Source: Pseudomonadota bacterium
GTDB taxonomy: Bacteria; Pseudomonadota; Gammaproteobacteria; Steroidobacterales; Steroidobacteraceae
DNA length: 5,331 nucleotides
Reading direction: 5' to 3'
Assembly: GCA_023457495.1 (NCBI GenBank)
Contig: JAEWLQ010000122.1
Span: 1 to 5,331 of the forward strand
The notes beneath the pieces were generated by a model. It did no database searches and was not told the DNA's origin. It worked only from the letters and a program-made list of their open reading frames with translations. The stretch's first letter is position 1. The number at the start of each line of letters is the position of its first letter. Below are positions 1-5,278 of this stretch, piece after piece. The position numbers and the translations under genes were made by a program.

Positions 1-30
1 GGCGGGTCCTTCCGCGGGCCGGCGCGAATC

Positions 31-54
31 GAGCGTCCGAAGGTTCAGACGCTC
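31..54. repeat. Inverted repeat overlapping the stop of the HdeD-like gene
   Basis: Arms GAGCGTC (31-37) and GACGCTC (48-54) are perfectly complementary over 7 bases with a 10-base loop that contains the TGA stop of the minus-strand gene. After one mismatch two further pairs are possible inside the loop. No T-rich tract follows on the minus strand, so an intrinsic terminator is not well supported. It may be a transcript-end structure, or chance in GC-rich DNA. Confidence 0.3.
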
Positions 55-608
55 AATGGTGAATGCGCTTCCTTGATGAAGCTGCGCGCGCGGAACGAGA
101 ATCCGATGAGGACGACGCCGAACGCGATCGCGAACGCGCCGATCATCCAGAGCAACGCGAGCACGCCCGCTCCCGGGCGCGCCATCAGGAAAATTCCAAA
201 CGCGACGGAGAGCAGGCCGCCGAGCGCGAGCCACCATTCGCCTTCGATCTCCTTGCGCAGCCGGATCGCCGCGACGATCTCGAGCAGACCCGAGGCGATG
301 GCCCAGGCCGCGATATAGAAGAGAAGCACGATGGCCGTCATCGCCGGCGAGATGAACGTGAGCACGCCGATGCCGATGCCGCACAGGCCGACCAGCAGCA
401 GAATCCACCAGTTCTCGTTCTGTTTTCTGCCGCCGAAGGCGCTGACCAGGCTCGTGATGCCATCCGCGAACGCGAAAGCGCCGAACAACAGCGTGAGCGC
501 CTTGAGCGAGATTCCGGGCTGCGTGAATAGCAGCACGCCGAATGCGACCGAGATCACTCCCCGCAGGAGCATCATCCACCAGTAGCGCGAAAGGATGCTG
601 GAAAACAC
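45..608 (-). CDS. HdeD/DUF308 family six-helix membrane protein
   Basis: Predicted inner-membrane protein of 187 residues, the usual size for the HdeD (DUF308) family; E. coli HdeD is linked to acid resistance at high cell density. The sequence is almost entirely hydrophobic, with six likely transmembrane segments near residues 12-28, 35-57, 67-87, 90-113, 125-143 and 147-170. It is built from three similar units, each starting with a Trp-Trp pair (residues 10-11, 67-68, 125-126), followed by a helix and then a proline turn (TQPG 29-32, SP 88-89, RPG 144-146). The C-terminal tail is short and polar. The start is GTG at 606-608, chosen because AGGAGG lies five bases upstream; the next ATG (residue 12) would cut into the first helix. 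The gene is transcribed away from the phospholipase-like gene. No molecular activity is established for the family, so a stress or acid role here is only inference. Confidence 0.9.
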   Translation of the reverse strand: MFSSILSRYWWMMLLRGVISVAFGVLLFTQPGISLKALTLLFGAFAFADGITSLVSAFGGRKQNENWWILLLVGLCGIGIGVLTFISPAMTAIVLLFYIAAWAIASGLLEIVAAIRLRKEIEGEWWLALGGLLSVAFGIFLMARPGAGVLALLWMIGAFAIAFGVVLIGFSFRARSFIKEAHSPLSV

Positions 609-762
609 GACTGCCTCCTGGGTAGATGGTGTTTGCCCGGCGCGATACTGCGCCGCGTCATCGAATGGTTGTTAGCTTGGGGCCCCGCCGCGCGCTTTCG
701 CAATAAGCCCTTCGGGCGGTGACCCCCTACGGCCATGGCGATTAGTCTGCGGGCGTCGTCCC
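609..762. other. Divergent intergenic region between HdeD-like and PLD-like genes
   Basis: This 154-base spacer must hold the promoters of both divergent genes. I see no good -35/-10 pair on either strand. The most AT-rich spot is around 701-707 (AATAAG at 702-707), with a TTGGGG at 677-682, a poor match with an over-long spacer for the plus-strand gene. Two small perfect hairpins are present: GGCGC/GCGCC at 639-643 and 650-654, and GCCC/GGGC at 707-710 and 714-717 around a TTC loop. GGGGCCCC at 679-686 is a palindrome. None can be assigned to a known regulator. Confidence 0.4.
614..619 (-). promoter_or_regulatory. Ribosome binding site of the HdeD-like gene
   Basis: The minus strand reads AGGAGG here, a full Shine-Dalgarno core, with five bases before the GTG start at 608. 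It decides the GTG start over later in-frame start codons. Confidence 0.8.
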
Positions 763-2304
763 ATGACACGCCCGCTCCTGCGTTGCCTCGTACTCGTTAT
801 CGCCGCGCTTGCCGGAGCGTGTGCGCAATTGCCGCCGCGTCCGGAGCTGCCGTTGGAACACGCGATCATCGAAGGAAGCGGCGGACCGCTCGATGACCTG
901 ATCGCACCGCTCGAGACGCGAAATCCGGGCAAGTCGGGATTCCGGTTGCTCGAGGAAGGGCCCGAGGCCTTCGTCACGCGCGCCGGAAGCGCGCGGCTCG
1001 CGACGCGCACCCTGGACGTGCAGACCTACATCTGGCACGGCGACACCACCGGGCTGCACCTCGCCGCCAAACTACTCGAAGCCGCCGACCGCGGCGTGCG
1101 CGTGCGGCTCCTGGTGGACGACATGAACGGACGCTCGGGCAACGTGGCGTTCGCGGCGCTGGCCGCGCACGAGAACATCGCCGTGCGCATGTTCAATCCG
1201 TTCGCGTCGCGCAAGGGCAAGTTGGCGTTTTTCGGCGAAGGCGCGCGCAGTTTCCGGCGAATCAACCACCGGATGCACAACAAGTCGTGGATCGCGGACA
1301 ACCGCATCGCGGTGGTTGGTGGCCGCAATCTCGGCGACGAGTATTTCGGCGCGAGCGACGAGGTCAATTTCGTGGATCTCGACTTCGTGATGATCGGACC
1401 GGTGGTGCGGGACGCATCCGCCTCCTTCGACCGGTACTGGAACTGCGAGGCCGCGTTTCCGATGGAGGTGCTCGACGCCGCCGGCGTGAACGCCGGTGCG
1501 CTGCAAAGACTGCGTGCATACCTGGCGAAAGCCGCGGACGAAGCGGCCGTGCATCACTACACGGAGAAATTGCGCAGCGACGACACCGTTCGCGACCTGG
1601 TCGCGGGCCGCCTCCCCATGCAATGGGCATCCAACTACTCGTTCGCATCCGACGACCCGCTCAAAGCCCTGATGGACGAGAACGATCTCGCCCGTTCACA
1701 GGTGATTGCAATACTCGATCCCACCATGCGCGCGGCGCGCGAGGACATCCTGATCATCTCGCCCTACTTCGTTCCCGGAGAAGCAGGCGCACGCGCCCTC
1801 CTGAGCGCGGCCGCCTCCGGGCGGCGCGTGCGGATACTCACCAATTCGTTGAGCGCGAACGATGTCGCCGCCGTACACGGCGGGTACTCGCGCTACCGGC
1901 ACCGCCTGCTCGAAGGCGGCGTGCAAATCTGGGAGCTCAAGCCGCTGGGCGGCGGCGAGCAGGATTCGAGCATTTTCGGATCTTCTGGCGCGAGCCTGCA
2001 TACCAAGGCTTTCGCGGCGGATGAGAAAACGGCGTTCGTCGGCAGCTACAACCTCGATCCGCGCTCGACGCTGCTGAACTGCGAACAGGGCGTCCTGGTC
2101 GAGGACGAAACCATCACGAAGCAGCTGGTGCACATCTTCGAGCGGCAGGCGGCGCCGGAGCGCGCGTGGAAGGTCAGCAGTGTGAATGGCGATCTGAGCT
2201 GGACGGACGGGAAAAACACGTTCGATTCGGATCCGGAAGCTTCGATGGGAAGAAAATTCCAGGCCTGGTTCGCGCGGTTCTTCCACCTGGATGCACATCT
2301 TTAG
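763..2304 (+). CDS. Phospholipase D family lipoprotein, cardiolipin synthase C (ClsC/YmdC)-like
   Basis: Predicted envelope enzyme of the phospholipase D superfamily, 513 residues. Two HKD motifs (HxKxxxxD) are complete: H172, K174, D179 in RMHNKSWIAD, and H413, K415, D420 in LHTKAFAADE. Each is followed by its usual small-residue patch (VVGGRN and FVGSYNLDPRS, then LLNCE). Phrases such as LDVQTYIW near residue 84 and DRGVRVRLLVDDM near 110-122 are typical of the ClsC/YmdC branch. In E. coli, ClsC makes cardiolipin from phosphatidylglycerol and phosphatidylethanolamine with help from YmdB; no YmdB-like gene is seen here. The N-terminus is a lipoprotein signal (Arg residues, hydrophobic stretch 9-19, lipobox AGA-C20, with Ala rather than Leu at -3), so membrane anchoring at Cys20 is likely. 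The ATG at 763 is the only start that keeps this signal; no clear Shine-Dalgarno precedes it. Cardiolipin synthesis is inferred; another phosphatidyl transfer or hydrolysis is possible. Confidence 0.92.
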   Translation: MTRPLLRCLVLVIAALAGACAQLPPRPELPLEHAIIEGSGGPLDDLIAPLETRNPGKSGFRLLEEGPEAFVTRAGSARLATRTLDVQTYIWHGDTTGLHLAAKLLEAADRGVRVRLLVDDMNGRSGNVAFAALAAHENIAVRMFNPFASRKGKLAFFGEGARSFRRINHRMHNKSWIADNRIAVVGGRNLGDEYFGASDEVNFVDLDFVMIGPVVRDASASFDRYWNCEAAFPMEVLDAAGVNAGALQRLRAYLAKAADEAAVHHYTEKLRSDDTVRDLVAGRLPMQWASNYSFASDDPLKALMDENDLARSQVIAILDPTMRAAREDILIISPYFVPGEAGARALLSAAASGRRVRILTNSLSANDVAAVHGGYSRYRHRLLEGGVQIWELKPLGGGEQDSSIFGSSGASLHTKAFAADEKTAFVGSYNLDPRSTLLNCEQGVLVEDETITKQLVHIFERQAAPERAWKVSSVNGDLSWTDGKNTFDSDPEASMGRKFQAWFARFFHLDAHL

Positions 2305-2316
2305 TCGGCAGCATTT

Positions 2317-2353
2317 TGCCGGCCTGCAAATCGCCGCCGCCGCGAGGCCGGCA
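2317..2353. repeat. Perfect 9-base inverted repeat downstream of the PLD-like gene
   Basis: Arms TGCCGGCCT (2317-2325) and AGGCCGGCA (2345-2353) pair perfectly around a 19-base GC-rich loop, 12 bases after the TAG stop of the phospholipase-like gene. The position fits a transcript-end hairpin, but the plus strand continues with mixed sequence (AGTTTCTT only at 2361-2368) rather than a T run, so intrinsic termination is weakly supported. A 3'-end stabilising stem or a protein site are alternatives. Confidence 0.4.
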
Positions 2354-2467
2354 CGTCCGGAGTTTCTTGCGCCCGATCACATCGGCCGCGACTGAGAGCA
2401 TCTATGGTCCGAGGATGACTGCCACGTCCCGCCTCCATTCGCGAACAACTCCGGGGGCCACCTCCGG

Positions 2468-2491
2468 GGTTCCACGGCAGGGTGTGGAACC
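2468..2491. repeat. 8-8-8 inverted repeat just upstream of the diguanylate cyclase start
   Basis: GGTTCCAC (2468-2475) and GTGGAACC (2484-2491) are perfect reverse complements with an 8-base gap, ending four bases before the ATG at 2496. In mRNA the stem would cover the place where a ribosome binding site should be; in DNA it has the form of an operator for a dimeric regulator. If translation instead began at 2415, the repeat would lie inside the coding region. The symmetry is plain in the sequence; its function is inference. Confidence 0.5.
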
Positions 2492-2495
2492 ATCC

Positions 2496-3650
2496 ATGCG
2501 TTTCGATGCGGAGCTGGAAGCCGAATACGTCCGCTCGCGGTTGTCGAGCGGCCGCTCCCTCATCCGCATGGCCTGCCTGCTCGCACTGCTCGTGACGTGC
2601 CTGCGCATGGCCGAGCTCATCGTGACCGGTGGCGGGTCGCTGCCCGTGTCTCACCCGTTGGCGATCGTTTTCCCGTTGGTCACGCTGTCGACGTCCGTGT
2701 TGCTGACGTGGTTCGCGTGGCGCCCGTCCTTCCTGCGGCGCTACCTCCCTCTGGCGAATATCGCCGTGCCGACCCGGAACGTCTTCGTGAGCATTGCCGT
2801 CGCGGCGATGGCCGCGCGCGGCCAGGTCGAGCTTCTCATCCTGATGCCCGTCATGGTGCTCAGCCCGTTCTTCTTCCTGGGCCTGCACTTCCGGCCGGCG
2901 CTGGTCAGCGTAACGCTCAGCCTCGTCGCGTTCGTTGCCTCGGCTCTCGTCTTTGCGCTGCCGGCCATCGTGCTGGCGCGCTCGTGCGGATTCCTGCTCG
3001 TCACGGCCGCGATCAGCGCGCTGGCCGCATGGCAGATCGAAAGACAATCGCGCCGCAGCTTCCTCGAAGGCCGTCTCATCGCGCAGCTCGCCGAGCACGA
3101 TGCGCTCACCGGAGCGAAGAACCGGCGCGTATTCGACGAACAACTCGCTCGCCTGTGGCAGCGGGCAGTCGATGACCGGCGCCCGCTCGCGATCCTGCTG
3201 ATCGACGTGGATCACTTCAAGAGCTACAACGACCGTTACGGACACCAGGCCGGCGACGTCGCGTTGCAGCGGGTGGCGAAGGCCGTGCAGGCGCAGATCC
3301 ACCGTCCGCTCGACGTGTTGTCCCGTTATGGCGGTGAGGAGTTCGCGGCGCTGATGTACGACATCGATGGCCGGCAGGCACGCGACATCGCCGAGCGGAT
3401 GCGGCTTGCGGTGAGCGCCCTGGCGATCGAGCATCGCGACTCGCGCGTGGCGCGCGTGGTGACTGTCAGCATTGGCGTCGCCGCGATCCAGCCGTTGGCG
3501 AATCGTGGGCCACTCGGTGCGTTGCAGTTGGCGGATGAGGCGCTGTATTCGGCGAAGGTCCGGGGGCGCAACAATGTGCATCTCGCGGCGGAGTCGGAGT
3601 ACAGCGATCTGGAGACTGGGGTGTTCGCGAAGCAATCGATCGCAAGTTGA
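2496..3650 (+). CDS. Membrane-anchored diguanylate cyclase (GGDEF domain)
   Basis: Predicted inner-membrane enzyme of 384 residues that joins two GTP into c-di-GMP. Residues 22-177 hold about six hydrophobic helices (near 22-44, 54-74, 95-107, 111-130, 134-157, 163-179) that match no sensor domain I can name. A short linker leads to the GGDEF domain: DALTGAKNRR at 202-211, LLIDVDHFK with metal-binding D237, N245 and D254, and the signature GGEEF at 279-283. An inhibitory RxxD site (R270, D273) lies five residues before the signature, so product feedback is expected. No EAL, HD-GYP, PAS or receiver domain is present. The start is uncertain: ATG 2496 gives a compact N-terminus (MRFDAELEAEY) but no clear Shine-Dalgarno; an in-frame ATG at 2415 would add 27 residues, and GTG 2484 is also possible. 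The gene follows the PLD-like gene by about 190 bases on the same strand. Which signal the membrane part senses is unknown. Confidence 0.9.
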   Translation: MRFDAELEAEYVRSRLSSGRSLIRMACLLALLVTCLRMAELIVTGGGSLPVSHPLAIVFPLVTLSTSVLLTWFAWRPSFLRRYLPLANIAVPTRNVFVSIAVAAMAARGQVELLILMPVMVLSPFFFLGLHFRPALVSVTLSLVAFVASALVFALPAIVLARSCGFLLVTAAISALAAWQIERQSRRSFLEGRLIAQLAEHDALTGAKNRRVFDEQLARLWQRAVDDRRPLAILLIDVDHFKSYNDRYGHQAGDVALQRVAKAVQAQIHRPLDVLSRYGGEEFAALMYDIDGRQARDIAERMRLAVSALAIEHRDSRVARVVTVSIGVAAIQPLANRGPLGALQLADEALYSAKVRGRNNVHLAAESEYSDLETGVFAKQSIAS

Positions 3651-3696
3651 TCGCCTCACCCGTCGCCGGGAGTTGCTCGATCTGATCGCGCTCTTC

Positions 3697-4020
3697 TCAC
3701 CGGCTGCGCAGGCGCGTTGCCAGCGCCACGCAGACAGCCAGCGCACTCAGAAGCCAGGCTCCAAACTGTCCCGACTCCGAGGAGAGGAAGGATTCGAGCG
3801 CGGCATTCAGCCGGTCGACGCCCGCAATCAGCCACGGAGAAGCAACGATGGCCGCGACGAGAACGGCCACGCGTAAACCGACGTGAATGAATTCCCTGCG
3901 CCGACGCGCGGCGCGAACCTTTCGCATCGTGGCGGCAAGGAAGGCATCGGCGGGAACGTGACGATGCTCCTGCTCGAAGCAGGTAGCCAGGCGCGTGTCG
4001 AAGCCATCCTGATCGCTCAT
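3697..4020 (-). CDS. Small two-helix membrane protein, candidate anti-sigma partner
   Basis: I do not recognise a named family. The protein has 107 residues: a polar N-terminal part (1-47), a very basic run at residues 34-43 (KVRAARRRRE), and two likely membrane helices near 49-68 and 86-103. Its ATG overlaps the TGA of the sigma factor gene (ATGA), so translation is probably coupled. The pattern of a short cytoplasmic segment with a P-x-D-x-F motif (residues 23-27), followed by basic residues and a membrane helix, resembles small proteins often found right after ECF sigma genes, and an anti-sigma role is the natural guess. The zinc anti-sigma motif HxxxCxxC is absent; only one Cys (C14) lies in the N-terminal part, so it would be an atypical anti-sigma factor. 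The gene ends 46 bases from the convergent diguanylate cyclase gene. A longer reading of this frame upstream to 4440 lies inside the sigma gene and is rejected. Confidence 0.75.
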   Translation of the reverse strand: MSDQDGFDTRLATCFEQEHRHVPADAFLAATMRKVRAARRRREFIHVGLRVAVLVAAIVASPWLIAGVDRLNAALESFLSSESGQFGAWLLSALAVCVALATRLRSR

Positions 4021-4574
4021 GAACCTTCTCCATAACCGGCAAGTGTTTCGCGCAAACGCGCAGCCCCGCGCGCGATGTGGGATTTCACCGTGCCCAACGG
4101 AAGGCCGGTGAGTTCGACGATTTCCGGATGCGACTGGCCCTCGCTGTACGCCAGCACCACGCAAACGCGCATGTCCGGCGGCAGCGTCGACAGCGCGGCG
4201 TCCAGGTCCATGCGCGCAGACGTGCCATCGTGATGAACCGCGAGATCCGCAAAGTCGATATCGCTGACGGTCGCAAGCTTGCCGCGCCTGACTTCCTGGA
4301 GCCAGACGTTCACCATGATCTTCTTCAGCCATCCGTCGAACGCCGCGGCGCTGCGCAGCCGTCCCAGCGAGCGCCACGCCGTGAGAAAGACCTGTTGCGC
4401 GAGATCGTCGCCCAGCGCCGAGTGCCGGCAGAGGTGACACATGAACTTGCGAACGCGCGACTGTCGACGTCGCAACACCTCGGCGAAGGCGCCGTCATCA
4501 CCGGCGCACGCCAGTGCGATCACCAGGGTATCGGCCGCCTTTTGCAGGTCGGCGACCGCGAGACGGCTATCCAC
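4017..4574 (-). CDS. ECF-type RNA polymerase sigma factor (sigma-70 family)
   Basis: Predicted alternative sigma factor of 185 residues, the normal size for the extracytoplasmic function group, which has only regions 2 and 4. Region 2 spans about residues 27-99 and contains LGDDLAQQVFLTAWRSL (54-70), the core-binding and -10 recognition helix area, followed by AFDGWLKKIMVNVWLQEVRR (78-97). Region 4 spans about 125-178: ALSTLPPDMRVCVVLAYSEG (127-146), then a helix-turn-helix at about 148-170 with LPLGTVKSHIARG for -35 recognition. The likely start is GTG at 4572-4574, immediately after the TAG stop of the upstream gene and in its frame. No Shine-Dalgarno is evident, so initiation probably depends on ribosomes finishing the upstream gene. 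A later GTG at residue 18 is an alternative. The stop overlaps the start of the next gene. Membrane proteins on both sides suggest membrane-controlled activity; its target promoters cannot be read from this window. Confidence 0.92.
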   Translation of the reverse strand: MDSRLAVADLQKAADTLVIALACAGDDGAFAEVLRRRQSRVRKFMCHLCRHSALGDDLAQQVFLTAWRSLGRLRSAAAFDGWLKKIMVNVWLQEVRRGKLATVSDIDFADLAVHHDGTSARMDLDAALSTLPPDMRVCVVLAYSEGQSHPEIVELTGLPLGTVKSHIARGAARLRETLAGYGEGS

Positions 4575-4994
4575 CTAGAACGACTTGTGTTCGGGTCGGA
4601 TACCCGGAGGCGGATCGGCGAACCGCGAGGAAAAGAACACGCCCAGGCCCAGCAATGAGACACCGGCTGCAATCGCCAGGCCGCCGTACCACCATTCGAT
4701 GGGGCTCCCAATCAATGTGGGAATCAGGAAGAACACCGCGATCGCTGCGCCGGCGAACATGATGATCGTGCCCGTTATGCGCAGCGCGCGATAGCTCATT
4801 CCGGGACTGGCATCCTCACGGGAGTTGAAGAGTTCCTTCAGCTTCGCTTCGTCGACCACGCCCGTCTTCTCCATGATCCGCCGCAGCGTTTCATGCTTCT
4901 CGGACTGCTGGCGCGATTCTTTCCAGGTGCCACCAACTACCAGGGCCGCGACGAATAGCCAGAACCCCAAAGCGCCGAAATCAAATGGACCCAT
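4575..4994 (-). CDS. Small three-helix membrane protein, DUF6249-like, first gene of the sigma cluster
   Basis: Predicted membrane protein of 139 residues. Its layout is one N-terminal helix (about 7-23), a charged, partly helical cytoplasmic stretch (25-60, including EKHETLRRIMEKTG at 32-45 and EAKLKELF at 49-56), and a pair of helices (about 72-95 and 101-123) before a proline-rich tail. This helix, charged segment, helix-pair arrangement, with its TLRRIMEK-like motif, resembles the small DUF6249-type membrane proteins that sit beside ECF sigma genes in Xanthomonadales; the assignment is from memory and moderate. The start at 4994 is chosen because GGGAGGAG lies just upstream; extending to 5096 gives residues with no support. 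The gene is followed directly, with no intergenic base, by the sigma factor GTG start in the same frame. It could sense membrane state or hold the sigma factor, but no activity is known. Confidence 0.85.
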   Translation of the reverse strand: MGPFDFGALGFWLFVAALVVGGTWKESRQQSEKHETLRRIMEKTGVVDEAKLKELFNSREDASPGMSYRALRITGTIIMFAGAAIAVFFLIPTLIGSPIEWWYGGLAIAAGVSLLGLGVFFSSRFADPPPGIRPEHKSF

Positions 4995-4997
4995 GGT

Positions 4998-5005
4998 CTC
5001 CTCCC
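4998..5005 (-). promoter_or_regulatory. Strong ribosome binding site of the sigma cluster
   Basis: The minus strand reads GGGAGGAG, with GGAGG five bases before the ATG at 4994. It is the only strong Shine-Dalgarno site in the three-gene cluster, which fits the two downstream genes being translated by coupling. It also fixes the start of the first gene at 4994 rather than the in-frame ATG at 5096. Confidence 0.8.
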
Positions 5006-5126
5006 GATGAATTGCATCCCATGTACCCCAAGATGCGGGGAAAGGGCGAATGGATGCGAGGGCGCACGCCGACATCTCGTCCGTCGAAGAGCGCACATCC
5101 CACCGACGCGCCCGGAGAGATTACTC

Positions 5127-5141
5127 GCCCGCTACGCGGGC
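5127..5141. repeat. Perfect 6-base hairpin with TAC loop
   Basis: GCCCGC (5127-5132) and GCGGGC (5136-5141) pair perfectly around TAC. The central CGCTACGCG (5130-5138) occurs again in the hairpin at 5199-5219, 75 bases to the right, which suggests related palindromic units. No T run follows on either strand, so this is not a standard terminator. Confidence 0.5.
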
Positions 5142-5198
5142 TCGCCCTTCGCCGGGGTGGTGTATCGCTTGAATCGGAGTGATCAGCCGGCTCAGGGC

Positions 5199-5219
5199 CC
5201 AACACGCTACGCGTGTTGG
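5199..5219. repeat. Perfect 9-base hairpin with TAC loop
   Basis: CCAACACGC (5199-5207) and GCGTGTTGG (5211-5219) pair perfectly over nine bases around a TAC loop, the strongest stem in the window. It shares the core CGCTACGCG (5205-5213) with the hairpin at 5127-5141. It lies one base beyond a minus-strand TGA at 5221-5223, a position that would suit transcript-end processing, but the bases beyond the stem on the minus strand are GGGCCC rather than a T run. Confidence 0.6.
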
Positions 5220-5221
5220 TT

Positions 5222-5278
5222 CAACTCGGGGTGACCGCGCGCGCTTGAAAGGACTGCTGTGCCCGAGTTGCCGAACTC
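5222..5278. repeat. Long-range and nested inverted repeats, 9 and 5 base arms
   Basis: CAACTCGGG (5222-5230) is perfectly complementary to CCCGAGTTG (5262-5270) across a 31-base gap. The right arm also forms a second, competing hairpin: GAGTT (5265-5269), loop GCCG, AACTC (5274-5278). The two structures share bases and so exclude each other. The element begins three bases after the hairpin at 5199-5219, making a continuous block of dyads. Confidence 0.45.

Noticed and set aside
63..530. 155-residue plus-strand frame opposite the HdeD-like gene
   Set aside because: Composed mostly of Arg, Glu, Asp and Ala with no pattern; the opposite strand encodes a clear six-helix protein with a good ribosome binding site.
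679..686. GGGGCCCC palindrome as a regulator site
   Set aside because: An eight-base G/C palindrome is expected by chance in DNA this GC-rich and matches no operator I can name.
1287..2024. 245-residue plus-strand frame inside the PLD-like gene
   Set aside because: Extremely Arg-rich shadow frame; the HKD-containing frame covers it completely.
2166..2495. Long 5' extension of the diguanylate cyclase frame, starting inside the PLD-like gene
   Set aside because: It overlaps 139 bases of a well-supported gene in another frame, its residues look like out-of-frame GC-rich translation, and the membrane domain begins only after 2496.
3651..3696. Bidirectional terminator between the converging diguanylate cyclase and two-helix protein genes
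   Set aside because: Only a 5-base GATCG/CGATC pair separated by a long gap is visible, with no T tract; not enough to call a terminator.
2301..3746. 481-residue minus-strand frame opposite the diguanylate cyclase gene
   Set aside because: Its composition is dominated by Arg, Gln, His and Glu with no domain, as expected of the antisense of a high-GC gene; the plus strand encodes a clear GGDEF protein.
4021..4440. Upstream extension of the two-helix protein frame through the sigma factor gene
   Set aside because: The region encodes sigma regions 2 and 4 in another frame; the ATG overlapping the sigma stop is the natural start.
4995..5096. N-terminal extension of the three-helix protein to the ATG at 5096
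   Set aside because: The strong Shine-Dalgarno at 4998-5005 lies directly before the ATG at 4994, and the added residues show no pattern.
5007..5234. 75-residue plus-strand frame in the right intergenic region
   Set aside because: No ribosome binding site or recognisable domain, and it runs through two perfect hairpins; composition looks random.
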